From JANMES01 sp038229715 (GTDB lineage Bacteria; Planctomycetota; Phycisphaerae; Tepidisphaerales; Tepidisphaeraceae), in contig JBBROD010000012.1 of assembly GCA_038229715.1 (NCBI GenBank), forward strand, positions 8,139 through 72,138: DNA of 64,000 nucleotides. Reading direction: 5' to 3'. Position 1 is the stretch's first letter, and each line of letters opens with the position of its first letter. The notes beneath the pieces are model-generated. The model saw only the letters and a program-made list of their open reading frames with translations. It made no database searches and had not been told where the DNA came from. Of the stretch, positions 55,739-62,341 are shown piece by piece. The position numbers and the translations under genes were made by a program.

Positions 55739-56143
55739 ATGCAAAAACTTGTTGGAATTATCGCTGTTGTTTTGCTGTTGGCGTACGCCGGATACAAGAT
55801 TTTCTCCGGACGGATCGATTGGGCCGATCCGAACTCCGTCGCGACGGCGTTCCTATCGAAGCTCAAATCGGAAGATACCGACGCGGCCAAGAAGTACTAC
55901 CTTCCCGATCAGGCCGATGCCTGGGCGGATACGACGCACGAAAAGCTCTACCGTATGAAGTCCAACGAATCGGCGGCGTTCAAAAACAGCATTCCCGACA
56001 AGCCGGAATTCACCGCCGCCCCCGCGCCTATCGCCGCGCCGGGCAAAGCCAAGTCCACTGACAAATTTCTCAAGACCGGTGAAGTCGTGATTGGCCTGAG
56101 GCAAGTCAGTGATAAATGGTACGTCAGCGTATCACCTTACTGA
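55739..56143 (+). CDS. Small membrane-anchored protein of unknown function
   Basis: 134 residues from the ATG giving MQKLVGIIAVVLLLAYAGYK, a single anchor helix, with AGCAGG just upstream; a longer frame begins 60 codons earlier inside the previous stop region and is unlikely. The exported part (VATAFLSKLKSEDTDAAKKY, then MKSNESAAFKNSIPDK) is followed by an Ala/Pro-rich stretch and ends in GLRQVSDKWYVSVSPY. The pattern recalls small DUF4878-like domains but I am not certain of it. Confidence 0.65.
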   Translation: MQKLVGIIAVVLLLAYAGYKIFSGRIDWADPNSVATAFLSKLKSEDTDAAKKYYLPDQADAWADTTHEKLYRMKSNESAAFKNSIPDKPEFTAAPAPIAAPGKAKSTDKFLKTGEVVIGLRQVSDKWYVSVSPY

Positions 56144-56236
56144 TTCTGCACGGCCCCCGTGAATCCGTCGCTCCCGGTTGCTCACGGCGTGAACTCTACC
56201 ATGAAAGACTCGCTGTAGCCGGCGCCGATCGCCGCG

Positions 56237-56938
56237 CTACGGCTTCTCGATCGAAATCAGCTCGACTTCAAACGCCAGCGTCGCATTCGGCGGGATGGGA
56301 CCTTGCCCCTCAGCGCCGTACCCGAGGGCCGACGGGATCACCAGCCGCGCCTTGCCGCCGACTTTCATCAGTTGCAGGCCTTCCGTCCAGCCCGGGATCA
56401 CCCGGCCCACCTCAAACTTCGCCGGCTCGCCGCGATCCACCGAACTGTCGAACTTCGTTCCGTCAATCAGCGTGCCGGTGTAGTGTACTTTCACGGTGTC
56501 GGTGGCCTTGGGGCTCGGGCCGGTGCCTTCGGTGAGCGTTTCGATCTGCAGGCCGCTCGCCGTCGTTGTGACGCCTTTTTTCTTGCCGTTGGCTTCGCGG
56601 AAATCCGCTTCGAGCTTAGTGTTCTTCTCGCCTTTTTCCTTGGCGACGGTCATCGCTTCCTGCTGTAGCTTCATCATCGCCTGATTAAACGCTTCGGGCG
56701 TGATCTTTGATTTGCTGCCGTCCATCGCATCGTGCAAACCTTGGGAGATGGCATCGAGATTGAGCTTCACGCCGGCATCGCTGATCTGCTTGCCGAACTG
56801 GTAGCCGATTCCGTAGCTGGCGTCGTCGGTTGACGAGGCCACCTGCGTGGCCGGCGATGTCGTCGGCTGCGTCGCCGGGGATTCAGCCATCGCCAGACCG
56901 GCCATACTCAACATCGCGATCACAAAGCATGTTTTCAT
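56237..56938 (-). CDS. FKBP-type peptidyl-prolyl cis-trans isomerase, exported
   Basis: 233 residues from ATG 56938; a 25-residue longer frame is not signal-like. Residues 1-20 are a signal peptide (VIAMLSMAGLAMAE). Residues about 45-120 form the helical dimerisation domain of FkpA/Mip-type enzymes (ASYGIGYQFGKQISDAGVKL). Residues 125-233 are the FKBP domain, with VKVHYTGTLIDGTKFDSSVD, KFEVGRVIPGWTEGLQLMKV and ARLVIPSALGYG. It should help fold exported proteins. Convergent with nothing close; the SASA esterase gene is divergent upstream. Confidence 0.95.
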   Translation of the reverse strand: MKTCFVIAMLSMAGLAMAESPATQPTTSPATQVASSTDDASYGIGYQFGKQISDAGVKLNLDAISQGLHDAMDGSKSKITPEAFNQAMMKLQQEAMTVAKEKGEKNTKLEADFREANGKKKGVTTTASGLQIETLTEGTGPSPKATDTVKVHYTGTLIDGTKFDSSVDRGEPAKFEVGRVIPGWTEGLQLMKVGGKARLVIPSALGYGAEGQGPIPPNATLAFEVELISIEKP

Positions 56939-57085
56939 TTTGCATCTTTCTATAACAGTTCTATAAAAATTGGCAGACGAGAGACAGTAGCCGACTTTGC
57001 CACAATTCGCCAATCCGATCGCGATAAGGTCGCCTTAACGCACGGCGAGTTTCCCAATCGCTGGCTATCGCGATAAACTTCCGTG

Positions 57086-57943
57086 ATGAAATCTGCGTTG
57101 CTTGCCTTGGTAGTCGCCGCTGCGTTGGTTGCACCTCGCTCCGCCTTCGCGGAGCATTACGAGGTGTTCATCCTCGCCGGCCAATCGAACATGGACGGCC
57201 GCGGGAGCGCCAGCGACCTCACCGGCCCGCTTGCGAAATACGCCAAGCCGCTCGACAACGTCACCCTCGTTTACGGCAACGGCGCTCATGTGCTGACGGA
57301 TTCGCCGCAGCCGCTGGCGCCGGGTTTTTCCGTGCCGCCGGGCAAGAAAGACGCGCTCGGCGACGTCGACAAAAAACCTTTGTCCAAAAAATTCGGCCCC
57401 GAGATCGGCTTCGCCCATGCGATCGCCCCAGCGTTTGCGAATAAGAAAATCCTGCTGATCAAATCCACCAAGGGCGGCACGAGTTTGAAGAAGGACTGGA
57501 ACCCCCAAGGCAAACAGTCGCTTTACGTTCACATGATCTCGCTCGTCGACACCACGCTCAAGTCCCTCAAAGCCCACGGCGATACCTACACCGTTCACGC
57601 ATTCCTATGGCATCAAGGCGAATCCGACGCCGGCCTGCCGGCGGACGAGTACGAAAAACTCTTCATCGCATTCGCCGCCCAACTCCGCAAAGACTTGGCC
57701 AACCCCGATCTGCCGATCGTCGTCGGCGAAGTTTACGATAACGGCAAGCGCGACGGCGTTTTGGCGGCGTTGCGTCATCTGCCCACGAGCGTTCCCCACA
57801 CCGCGCTAGTCAGCGCGAAGGATCTGAAAACCTCGGACAACGGCACGCATTTCAATTCCGCCTCCGTCATCACGCTCGGCCAAGGATACGCGGAACAAAC
57901 GCTGGCGTTGATCGGCAAGCCCGATCCAGCGAAGGCCGAATAA
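57086..57943 (+). CDS. Secreted carbohydrate esterase (SASA/DUF303 type)
   Basis: 285 residues from ATG 57086; the preceding GTG is one codon earlier. A signal peptide ends near residue 22 (LVVAAALVAPRSAFAE). The esterase starts at once: VFILAGQSNMDGRG, with the likely nucleophile Ser34. LWHQGESDAGLPADEYEKLF holds the second block, and SDNGTHFNSAS gives an intact Asp-x-x-His pair. All three catalytic parts are therefore visible, unlike in the larger esterases at 3-6502. It is likely an acetyl-xylan- or sialate-type esterase; the polymer is unknown. Confidence 0.88.
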   Translation: MKSALLALVVAAALVAPRSAFAEHYEVFILAGQSNMDGRGSASDLTGPLAKYAKPLDNVTLVYGNGAHVLTDSPQPLAPGFSVPPGKKDALGDVDKKPLSKKFGPEIGFAHAIAPAFANKKILLIKSTKGGTSLKKDWNPQGKQSLYVHMISLVDTTLKSLKAHGDTYTVHAFLWHQGESDAGLPADEYEKLFIAFAAQLRKDLANPDLPIVVGEVYDNGKRDGVLAALRHLPTSVPHTALVSAKDLKTSDNGTHFNSASVITLGQGYAEQTLALIGKPDPAKAE

Positions 57944-58011
57944 TCCGCCGAGACGATCTAGCCGAACCAGGGCGTTGAGCAATTTGATGTGGCGTGCAGG
58001 CTCACAATTCC

Positions 58012-58090
58012 TCATCCTGAGGTACGCCGAAGGATCTCGGATTTCGAGCCGCGTTCGACGTTCGAGATCCTTCGGAGTACCTCAGGATGA
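58012..58090. repeat. Inverted repeat of the TCATCCTGAGG family
   Basis: Arms 58012-58039 and 58063-58090 pair with one mismatch around a 23-nt loop. It is the same element as at 12979-13063. The frameshifted minus-strand gene upstream reads through it in one frame. Confidence 0.9.
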
Positions 58091-58165
58091 CGACGATCGG
58101 TCATTGTCACGCTACGACAAAAGGCGCGTCGCTCTGGCATCGCAGATCGCGACCGTGCCCAGCGC

Positions 58166-58650
58166 CTACCGCTCCACATCCGACGGCGCCGCCGGTTCCG
58201 TCGTCGCCGGTTGAAGCGGGGCATGACAAACGTCGGCTGCGTCATCGGCTTTGGTTTGAACGGCCCGCTCACGCCGGTCATGTCGATCGGCGGCGGCAAA
58301 TTCACAGGTTTGGTTTGCCCCGGTGCGCCCTCGCGGTGTTGCCACGCGTAGGTTGATGCGTAGCTCACCGCGACCGACACGCCGCACAGCAGCATCGCAA
58401 AGAACGGCAAAAACACGCGCCGCTGCCCCGCCGCCCGGCCTACGACAATGCCCACAAACCCCAACACCGCGCCGAGCGCCGACACCGGAATCGCCAATAT
58501 GCCCAGGTAAGGAATCCATGCGACCAGCAGCGACACCCCGCCGAGGATAAAACTGACGATCGCGATCGCCCCCGAAGCATTCGCCCGCGCCGGAACCGGC
58601 TGCTGCTCAAATTCATCGAAATATCCGCGCCCGCCAGGAATGTAAACCAT
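58166..58650 (-). CDS. DUF4190-like membrane protein with probable frameshift
   Basis: From ATG 58650 the product has three or so hydrophobic stretches typical of DUF4190: AIVSFILGGVSLLVAWIPYL, GILAIPVSALGAVLGFVGIV and VFLPFFAMLLCGVSVAVSYA. It then goes Pro-rich. In the frame as given it becomes Arg-rich after MPRFN and runs 46 more residues into the downstream inverted repeat to 58012. A one-base shift near 58228 instead gives the plausible tail QPATTEPAAPSDVER and a stop at 58166. I therefore set the end there; a lost base in the genome, or a sequencing error, would explain it. Confidence 0.65.
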
Positions 58651-59126
58651 CCTGCTCCCGTTTGAGTAAACGCATCCTACCGAACCGCCGAGCGTTGGGC
58701 ACCGCCCGCCTATAGCAAGTCAGGCATTTTTGTTCCATCCGCACCTTGGGATTTGATCCGATCGATCAAGGCGCACCCTGCAGTGTTTGGTCTTAGCAAT
58801 ACTGCAAAACAAGACCCGCCCTACTTGCTGCGTTGATTGCCTTGGAGAGGGAACAATGCCGAAATTCCACTGAAAAGACGCTCGGCCCCTATACTTCACC
58901 GACCCCATTTTTGTACCTCCGGATTTTCTTTTTGATTTACTACCCCTTAGGCTCAAATCTGGTAGAATCACGCCCGATAGGTCTGACGCTCTTATGCTTT
59001 CGGTCTTGGGTTTCCCCCTCCTCCCCGGCTTGAGTCGCCCCTCCTCTCTCCCGGGCCTGAATATTGGCCTCTTTCATCAACCCGAAAGTAAAAAATGGGT
59101 TTCGGCCAATACACAGGAGTTATCCC
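58651..59126. other. 476-nt noncoding interval before the RRM gene
   Basis: Apart from the 45-nt direct repeat copy at 58692-58736 no coding feature is convincing. Short frames (for example minus-strand 58720-58971) have no recognisable product. AAATCTGGTAGAATCACG near 58955-58972 holds a TAGAAT that could be a -10 box, but I see no matching -35. A long leader for the RRM mRNA is possible. Confidence 0.5.
58692..58736. repeat. 45-nt imperfect direct repeat, copy 1
   Basis: It matches 59985-60029 in 37 of 45 positions by direct comparison, in the same orientation. The shared core is ATAGCAAG, CAGG and TTTTTGTTCC in that order. The two copies flank the RRM gene and the 21-bp repeats. Confidence 0.8.
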
Positions 59127-59519
59127 ATGGCCAAGAAGTTGTATGTTGGAAATCTGAGCTACGACGTGGACAGCACACAGTTGAACGAGATGTTCGCCGC
59201 GCACGGCACCGTGCAGAGCGCGGACATCATCACCGATCGCGAGACCGGCCGAAGCAAAGGCTTCGGTTTCGTTCAGCTCGCCAGCGATGCCGAAGCCGAT
59301 GCGGCGATCGCTGCCCTCAACGGCCAGGAAATGGGCGGCCGCGCCCTGACCGTCAATGAAGCCAAGCCCAAAGAACCCCGCTCCGGCGGTGGTGGCGGTG
59401 GTGGTTATGGCGGCGGCGGTGGTGGTCGATCCAGCGGTGGCGGCGGCGGTTACGGTGGTGGTGGCGGCGGCGGTCGCTCCAGCGGCGGTGGCCGATCCGG
59501 CGGCGGAAACCGCTACTAA
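59127..59519 (+). CDS. Gly-rich RRM RNA-binding protein
   Basis: 130 residues from ATG 59127, with AGGAG eight bases upstream. A single RRM occupies residues 1-80: KLYVGNLSYDVD is RNP2 and SKGFGFVQL is RNP1, with the key aromatic residues in place. Residues 87-130 are Gly/Ser-rich with RSS and Tyr (GGGGGGYGG-type), like cyanobacterial Rbp and plant GRP proteins, which bind RNA and are often cold-induced. A perfect hairpin follows the stop. It stands alone between two 45-nt direct repeats. Confidence 0.95.
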   Translation: MAKKLYVGNLSYDVDSTQLNEMFAAHGTVQSADIITDRETGRSKGFGFVQLASDAEADAAIAALNGQEMGGRALTVNEAKPKEPRSGGGGGGGYGGGGGGRSSGGGGGYGGGGGGGRSSGGGRSGGGNRY

Positions 59520-59551
59520 ACTGATCTCACGTTCAATTCATTCTCAACCCC

Positions 59552-59581
59552 CAGAAGGCCACGAGCAATCGTGGCCTTCTG
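59552..59581 (+). terminator. Perfect 13-bp hairpin after the RRM gene
   Basis: Arms 59552-59564 and 59569-59581 are exact reverse complements with a GCAA tetraloop, 32 bases after the RRM stop. Only a weak T-run follows (CTTGCG), so it may act in RNA stability as well as termination. Confidence 0.75.
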
Positions 59582-59690
59582 CTTGCGCGAATGCGAGCAC
59601 GATGTTCACGCCAGCGGCGGGCGGTCGGGCTGAGGCCGATAATCCTGCCGCTAAAATACTTTGGCACGCAGGATCGTCATTCGGCGCACG

Positions 59691-59900
59691 CGCCGCAACT
59701 TCCGGCGGCGCCGCCTCAACTTGCGGCGCGAGCGCCGAGACTTCCAGCGCGAGCGCCGCAAACCCCGGCGCGAGCGCCTCGTCTTCCGGCGGCAGCGCTG
59801 GGACTTCCGGCGGCGCCGCTCCAATCTCCGGCGCGAGCGCCTCAATTTCCGGCGAGTCCGCCGCAACTTCTAGCGGCATCGCCGTAAGTTGCGGCGGAAG
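59691..59900. repeat. Ten 21-bp tandem repeats
   Basis: Ten consecutive units of exactly 21 bp fill this stretch; the typical unit starts CGCCGCAACTTCCGGCGG. Units differ at several positions but never in length, and none introduces a stop in most frames. If translated, each would give a seven-residue repeat: Ala/Ser/Gly-rich on the + strand, or Pro/Glu/Ala-rich on the - strand. Which frame, if any, is used is not known. Confidence 0.9.
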
Positions 59901-59984
59901 CGGCGAATGCTCACTGCAATATTTTGAAATAATAGACGGGACAGGCCCAACGAATTAATTGGACCTGTGCCGCTTTCTTTTTCC

Positions 59985-60029
59985 GCGTTGCACACCGCTG
60001 GCCGATAGCAAGCCAGGACTTTTTGTTCC
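59985..60029. repeat. 45-nt imperfect direct repeat, copy 2
   Basis: Partner of 58692-58736 (37 of 45 identical, same orientation). It lies 40 bases from the end of the TIR gene, at the point where base composition turns AT-rich. Confidence 0.8.
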
Positions 60030-60068
60030 CACTTTTTTCGCTCCCCTTTAATTTTCATTCGCAATGCG

Positions 60069-60911
60069 CTATGGCTCGATGGCCATAATGCGCCAAATAC
60101 CCTCCTCTAGTACGAGTTCTGTTTCACCAATATTCGTAACTCGCACGGTCACCGCGTGGTTCGAACGTACTACGGCCTGCCAGTAAAATGCTGTCGGCAC
60201 TGATATTGGGGGAGTTACTAGGATTGCATGATGTGGCGTCACTCCAGTTAAAGAAATCACCCGCTCCACCGAACCCTTAAACGGTATTAGTCCAAAATTG
60301 AGGGTTGCAGAAGCAACATTAACATTCTTCAAAATCGTGCGAATAGAACCAGGTAGATTTCTTACTCGTTCGAGAATCTCGCTTAGTATGTCCTCTTGCG
60401 TTCGCTTGGGCAGGTGCTCATGCGGATCTTCCGTCCTAAGTTTTTGAATTCGTGATTCAAGTTTGGGCCAAGCATGTTCGAAGAGTCGTTCTAATCGACC
60501 AATATCAACTGGATTCGGTAAAGCCCCATTGATTATTTTTATCAATTCAAGTGTGTCTGATTTTTCTGCCATGGTCCGTTGAAAGTCTGCAAGTGGCGAC
60601 GTGAGTTGCGTTGTCTCTACGTCAAATAGGTATGTGCAGACACAAGCCTCGTCACTTGAAGTAGCTAACGCACCAGTTTCGAATAGAACCCAATCAGAAT
60701 GAATAGACTCTGGCGTCAAGCATACGATGCCTACCTTCGCCGTTTTGAGTGCTCGCGATATCTCTGGATTCCACCGCCGCCCCTTTGCAATGTCCTTGAA
60801 TGACACCCAAGGTCGCACGCCTGCGACCACATCTGGAATGAATTCGTAAAGCGCGTTCGCGAGGTTTTGACCGCGTGTACCCGACCAACTGATAAATACG
60901 TTGTGTTCCAA
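60069..60911 (-). CDS. TIR-domain protein (candidate NAD-processing immune effector)
   Basis: 280 residues from a TTG start that is well supported by AAGGAGG seven bases upstream. Residues 1-140 are a bacterial TIR domain: HNVFISWSGTRGQNLANALY, WVSFKDIAKGRRWNPEISRA and VGIVCLTPESIHSDWVLFET, with the candidate catalytic Glu at residue 78 in FETGAL. Residues about 140-190 are helical, and 200-280 form a beta-rich domain of unknown type (SATLNFGLIPFKGSVERVIS). TIR enzymes with this Glu cleave NAD in several anti-phage systems. The gene is clearly more AT-rich than its surroundings (23 G/C in the 60 bases 60301-60360), suggesting recent acquisition. No Thoeris or CBASS partner was recognised. Confidence 0.85.
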   Translation of the reverse strand: MEHNVFISWSGTRGQNLANALYEFIPDVVAGVRPWVSFKDIAKGRRWNPEISRALKTAKVGIVCLTPESIHSDWVLFETGALATSSDEACVCTYLFDVETTQLTSPLADFQRTMAEKSDTLELIKIINGALPNPVDIGRLERLFEHAWPKLESRIQKLRTEDPHEHLPKRTQEDILSEILERVRNLPGSIRTILKNVNVASATLNFGLIPFKGSVERVISLTGVTPHHAILVTPPISVPTAFYWQAVVRSNHAVTVRVTNIGETELVLEEGIWRIMAIEP

Positions 60912-60981
60912 CGCTTCGCCTCCTTTTATTGGCGGATATTTATTCAGAAAGAAAAAACGGGTCGCGTGTCTTCCTGAAATT

Positions 60982-61185
60982 CTAAGGTGACGGGAGTCTT
61001 TCGATGGAACCCGAAGAATCCTGATCCTTCACGATTGTTCGACCCGCTTGCTCGGTCCTGCGATTGAGGTCGGCGAGCATGGCATCGAGATCGCCGTTAA
61101 ACGAGTCGATATATGCCTTGCCCGCCGCTCGCGCTTCATCGATCAGCGACAAATCGGGGTGCTCGAACTTGGAAGTCTCTGACAC
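60982..61185 (-). CDS. Small antitoxin-like protein, partner type of PIN toxins
   Basis: 67 residues, with GAGGTGG just upstream. HPDLSLIDEARAAGKAYIDS, then DLDAMLADLNRRTEQAGR, follows the pattern of small proteins (aspartate, then E-x-R, D-L-x-x-R, x-G-R) that I know directly downstream of PIN-domain toxins of this type. The last residues are Ser/Pro-rich. Here the PIN gene upstream (61198-61353) is only a C-terminal fragment, so this gene may be an orphan. Confidence 0.6.
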   Translation of the reverse strand: MSETSKFEHPDLSLIDEARAAGKAYIDSFNGDLDAMLADLNRRTEQAGRTIVKDQDSSGSIERLPSP

Positions 61186-61197
61186 GGTCCACCTCTT

Positions 61198-61353
61198 TCA
61201 AAGCAGTTCATCAGGCGTACAGATAATGGGACATCGAAAACCGGCTCTTTCGCAGGACTCTTCAATTCTATCGCGCAACGTGGCATTCGCGAGATGGTTG
61301 AAATTCCAAGTCAATAAATAATCGATAAAATTGCAGTCCGCAGGCGAAGCTGG
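61198..61353 (-). pseudogene. PIN-domain (VapC-like) toxin remnant, C-terminal part only
   Basis: The frame gives DCNFIDYLLTWNFNHLANAT, then IEESCERAGFRCPIICTPDELL-type residues, the characteristic C-terminal end of PIN toxins of the YLLTWN-x-x-H-x-ANA type. The N-terminal two thirds, including the acidic active-site residues, are absent: upstream sequence in this frame is shared with the zinc-finger gene in another frame and has no own start. It ends 12 bases before the antitoxin-like gene. A deletion that joined it to the zinc-finger/DUF4258 pair is likely. Confidence 0.7.
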
Positions 61354-61364
61354 CGGCAGCGTCA

Positions 61365-61595
61365 TCATGCCGACTTTCGCCCGCTTGCTGATGTCTTTTG
61401 TGTCGGCTGCTGTGCGGCAATCTGTTCCATCGATGTGGGACTGAAGAATCGCTCGCCACACGTCGGGCATTCTTCGATGTCGATCTTTTTGGCGACAAAT
61501 GGTCTCCCCCCGCGTCGGCTTTCGATGTCACGTTTGACCAAGCGGATTTTTTTCGAGCCACACATCGGGCAGGCTTTGAGCGTGAGTTGCCTCAT
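61365..61595 (-). CDS. YgiT-type zinc-finger protein (antitoxin-like)
   Basis: 76 residues. Two Cys pairs are present: CPMCGSKKIRLVKRDIESRR and CPTCGERFFSPTSMEQIAA, the YgiT/MqsA N-terminal zinc-ribbon pattern. A basic C-terminus (KTSASGRKSA) follows; the helix-turn-helix of MqsA itself is absent. It overlaps the upstream DUF4258 gene by four bases (ATGA), as antitoxins of this class do with their toxin genes. It likely neutralises the DUF4258 protein. Confidence 0.8.
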   Translation of the reverse strand: MRQLTLKACPMCGSKKIRLVKRDIESRRGGRPFVAKKIDIEECPTCGERFFSPTSMEQIAAQQPTQKTSASGRKSA

Positions 61596-61897
61596 AATGC
61601 ACGTTTGCTGGAAACCAGCACGTAAAAGACCGCGAATCCATCGGCCTGCGTCAGTTTACCCTTGGTGTAGATCGCAACGCCAGAAAGATTTTTACTTTGG
61701 ATGATATGCAGATATTCCCGGCGGCGCGTGAGCGGATTGATTGACCGAATCGTCTTGTAGATCGCGACCGCATTCACCAGGGCTTCGCGAATGTCTTCAA
61801 CGCTCAGATCATCGGCTTCAAGTTCATTGTTCGCCTTGGCGGTGAATCGCAAGCGGTTGCCGAGCGCGCATCGCTTGATTTGAACGAGAATATCCAT
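61592..61897 (-). CDS. DUF4258-like RelE-fold putative toxin
   Basis: 101 residues. RFTAKANNELEADDLSVEDI, REALVNAVAIYKTIRSINPL and HIIQSKNLSGVAIYTKGKLT, then a C-terminal FAVFYVLVSSKRAL, fit the DUF4258 pattern of small RelE-like proteins encoded just before YgiT zinc-finger genes. The order toxin then antitoxin equals that of mqsRA. Catalytic residues cannot be named confidently. Upstream lies the groEL-tail copy with its own hairpin, so the pair probably has a separate promoter. Confidence 0.8.
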   Translation of the reverse strand: MDILVQIKRCALGNRLRFTAKANNELEADDLSVEDIREALVNAVAIYKTIRSINPLTRRREYLHIIQSKNLSGVAIYTKGKLTQADGFAVFYVLVSSKRAL

Positions 61898-61917
61898 GAC
61901 CGTGCCTCGACTTAAAA

Positions 61918-62065
61918 CAACCGGACGGCGTTAGCCGTCCGATTGCTGGTTTGATGTTTAGTACATCGCGCCCATTCCGCCGCCCGGAGGGCCGGCGGGC
62001 ATGGTTTTTTTTCTTCTTTGATCTTGCTGATCACCGCGTCCGTCGTCAGCAGCAAGCTGGTGATG
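61918..62065 (-). pseudogene. Diverged duplicate of the groEL 3' end, with its terminator
   Basis: This stretch aligns over its whole length with 62610-62760, the last 36 codons of groEL plus the terminator hairpin. In the best frame it reads ITSLLLTTDAVISKIKEE, then after a one-base loss in a run of eight A residues MPAGPPGGGMGAMY and a stop. The segment 61970-62004 differs from groEL at one of 35 positions, while the run 62017-62038 differs at about one in five, so the copy is not brand new. The hairpin (61918-61945) and a short A-run remain. Confidence 0.85.
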
Positions 62066-62074
62066 CGTTCCCTT

Positions 62075-62338
62075 TCATGCCGCGAGTGGGGCCAACTCGC
62101 CATCAGCGATGCCTGCAATATGAAGTTCAACTAATTTGGCACGCAGTTCATGCAGGCTGCTGGATGATGGTGAAGGAATCTCAATACCGATAGGACGGTC
62201 GTCAGACGCGTAATCTACCACCAGCGAGCCGCTCGAACGGCTGTTGGAGACGGAATCGTCGGATTGTCGGGATAGGTAGAGGTAGGCGGCGAACGCGCGG
62301 CCCTTTCGATAGGTCACTTCGAGATAAGGTTCGCTCAT
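62075..62338 (-). CDS. DUF2283-family small protein
   Basis: 87 residues from ATG 62338. YLEVTYRKGRAFAAYLYLSR, then SSGSLVVDYASDDRPIGIEI and a C-terminal ELHIAGIADGELAPL match DUF2283, a short family that often accompanies small toxin-like genes. It starts three bases after the corrected stop of the frameshifted gene upstream. Its end lies ten bases from the groEL-tail copy. It may be the antitoxin of that pair; function is not shown for the family. Confidence 0.8.
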   Translation of the reverse strand: MSEPYLEVTYRKGRAFAAYLYLSRQSDDSVSNSRSSGSLVVDYASDDRPIGIEIPSPSSSSLHELRAKLVELHIAGIADGELAPLAA

Positions 62339-62341
62339 GGT

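Larger units (their letters stand above)
59520..60068. other. 549-nt interval with hairpin, 21-bp tandem repeats and direct repeat copy 2
   Basis: Contents in order: the RRM terminator hairpin (59552-59581), the 21-bp array (59691-59900), a hairpin formed by ACAGGCCCAA and TTGGACCTGT (59941-59970, one mismatch) followed by CTTTCTTTTT, and the direct repeat copy at 59985-60029. Several frames are open across the array only because the repeat unit lacks stops. No gene is claimed here. Confidence 0.65.

Noticed and set aside
58720..58971. 83-codon minus-strand frame before the RRM gene
   Set aside because: Composition and sequence give no sign of a real protein and it spans the 45-nt direct repeat region.
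59544..59879. 111-codon minus-strand heptad-repeat frame over the 21-bp array
   Set aside because: Other frames over the array are equally open, no ribosome site was seen and the C-terminal part runs into the RRM terminator; kept only as a finding.
59691..59900. CRISPR array
   Set aside because: Repeats are contiguous 21-bp units without unique spacers; no cas genes in the window.
61353..61470. N-terminal extension of the PIN remnant frame
   Set aside because: This part is only the zinc-finger gene read in another frame and does not resemble a PIN domain.
61912..62130. 72-codon minus-strand gene
   Set aside because: Its product is a frameshifted copy of the groEL C-terminus; listed as a pseudogene instead.
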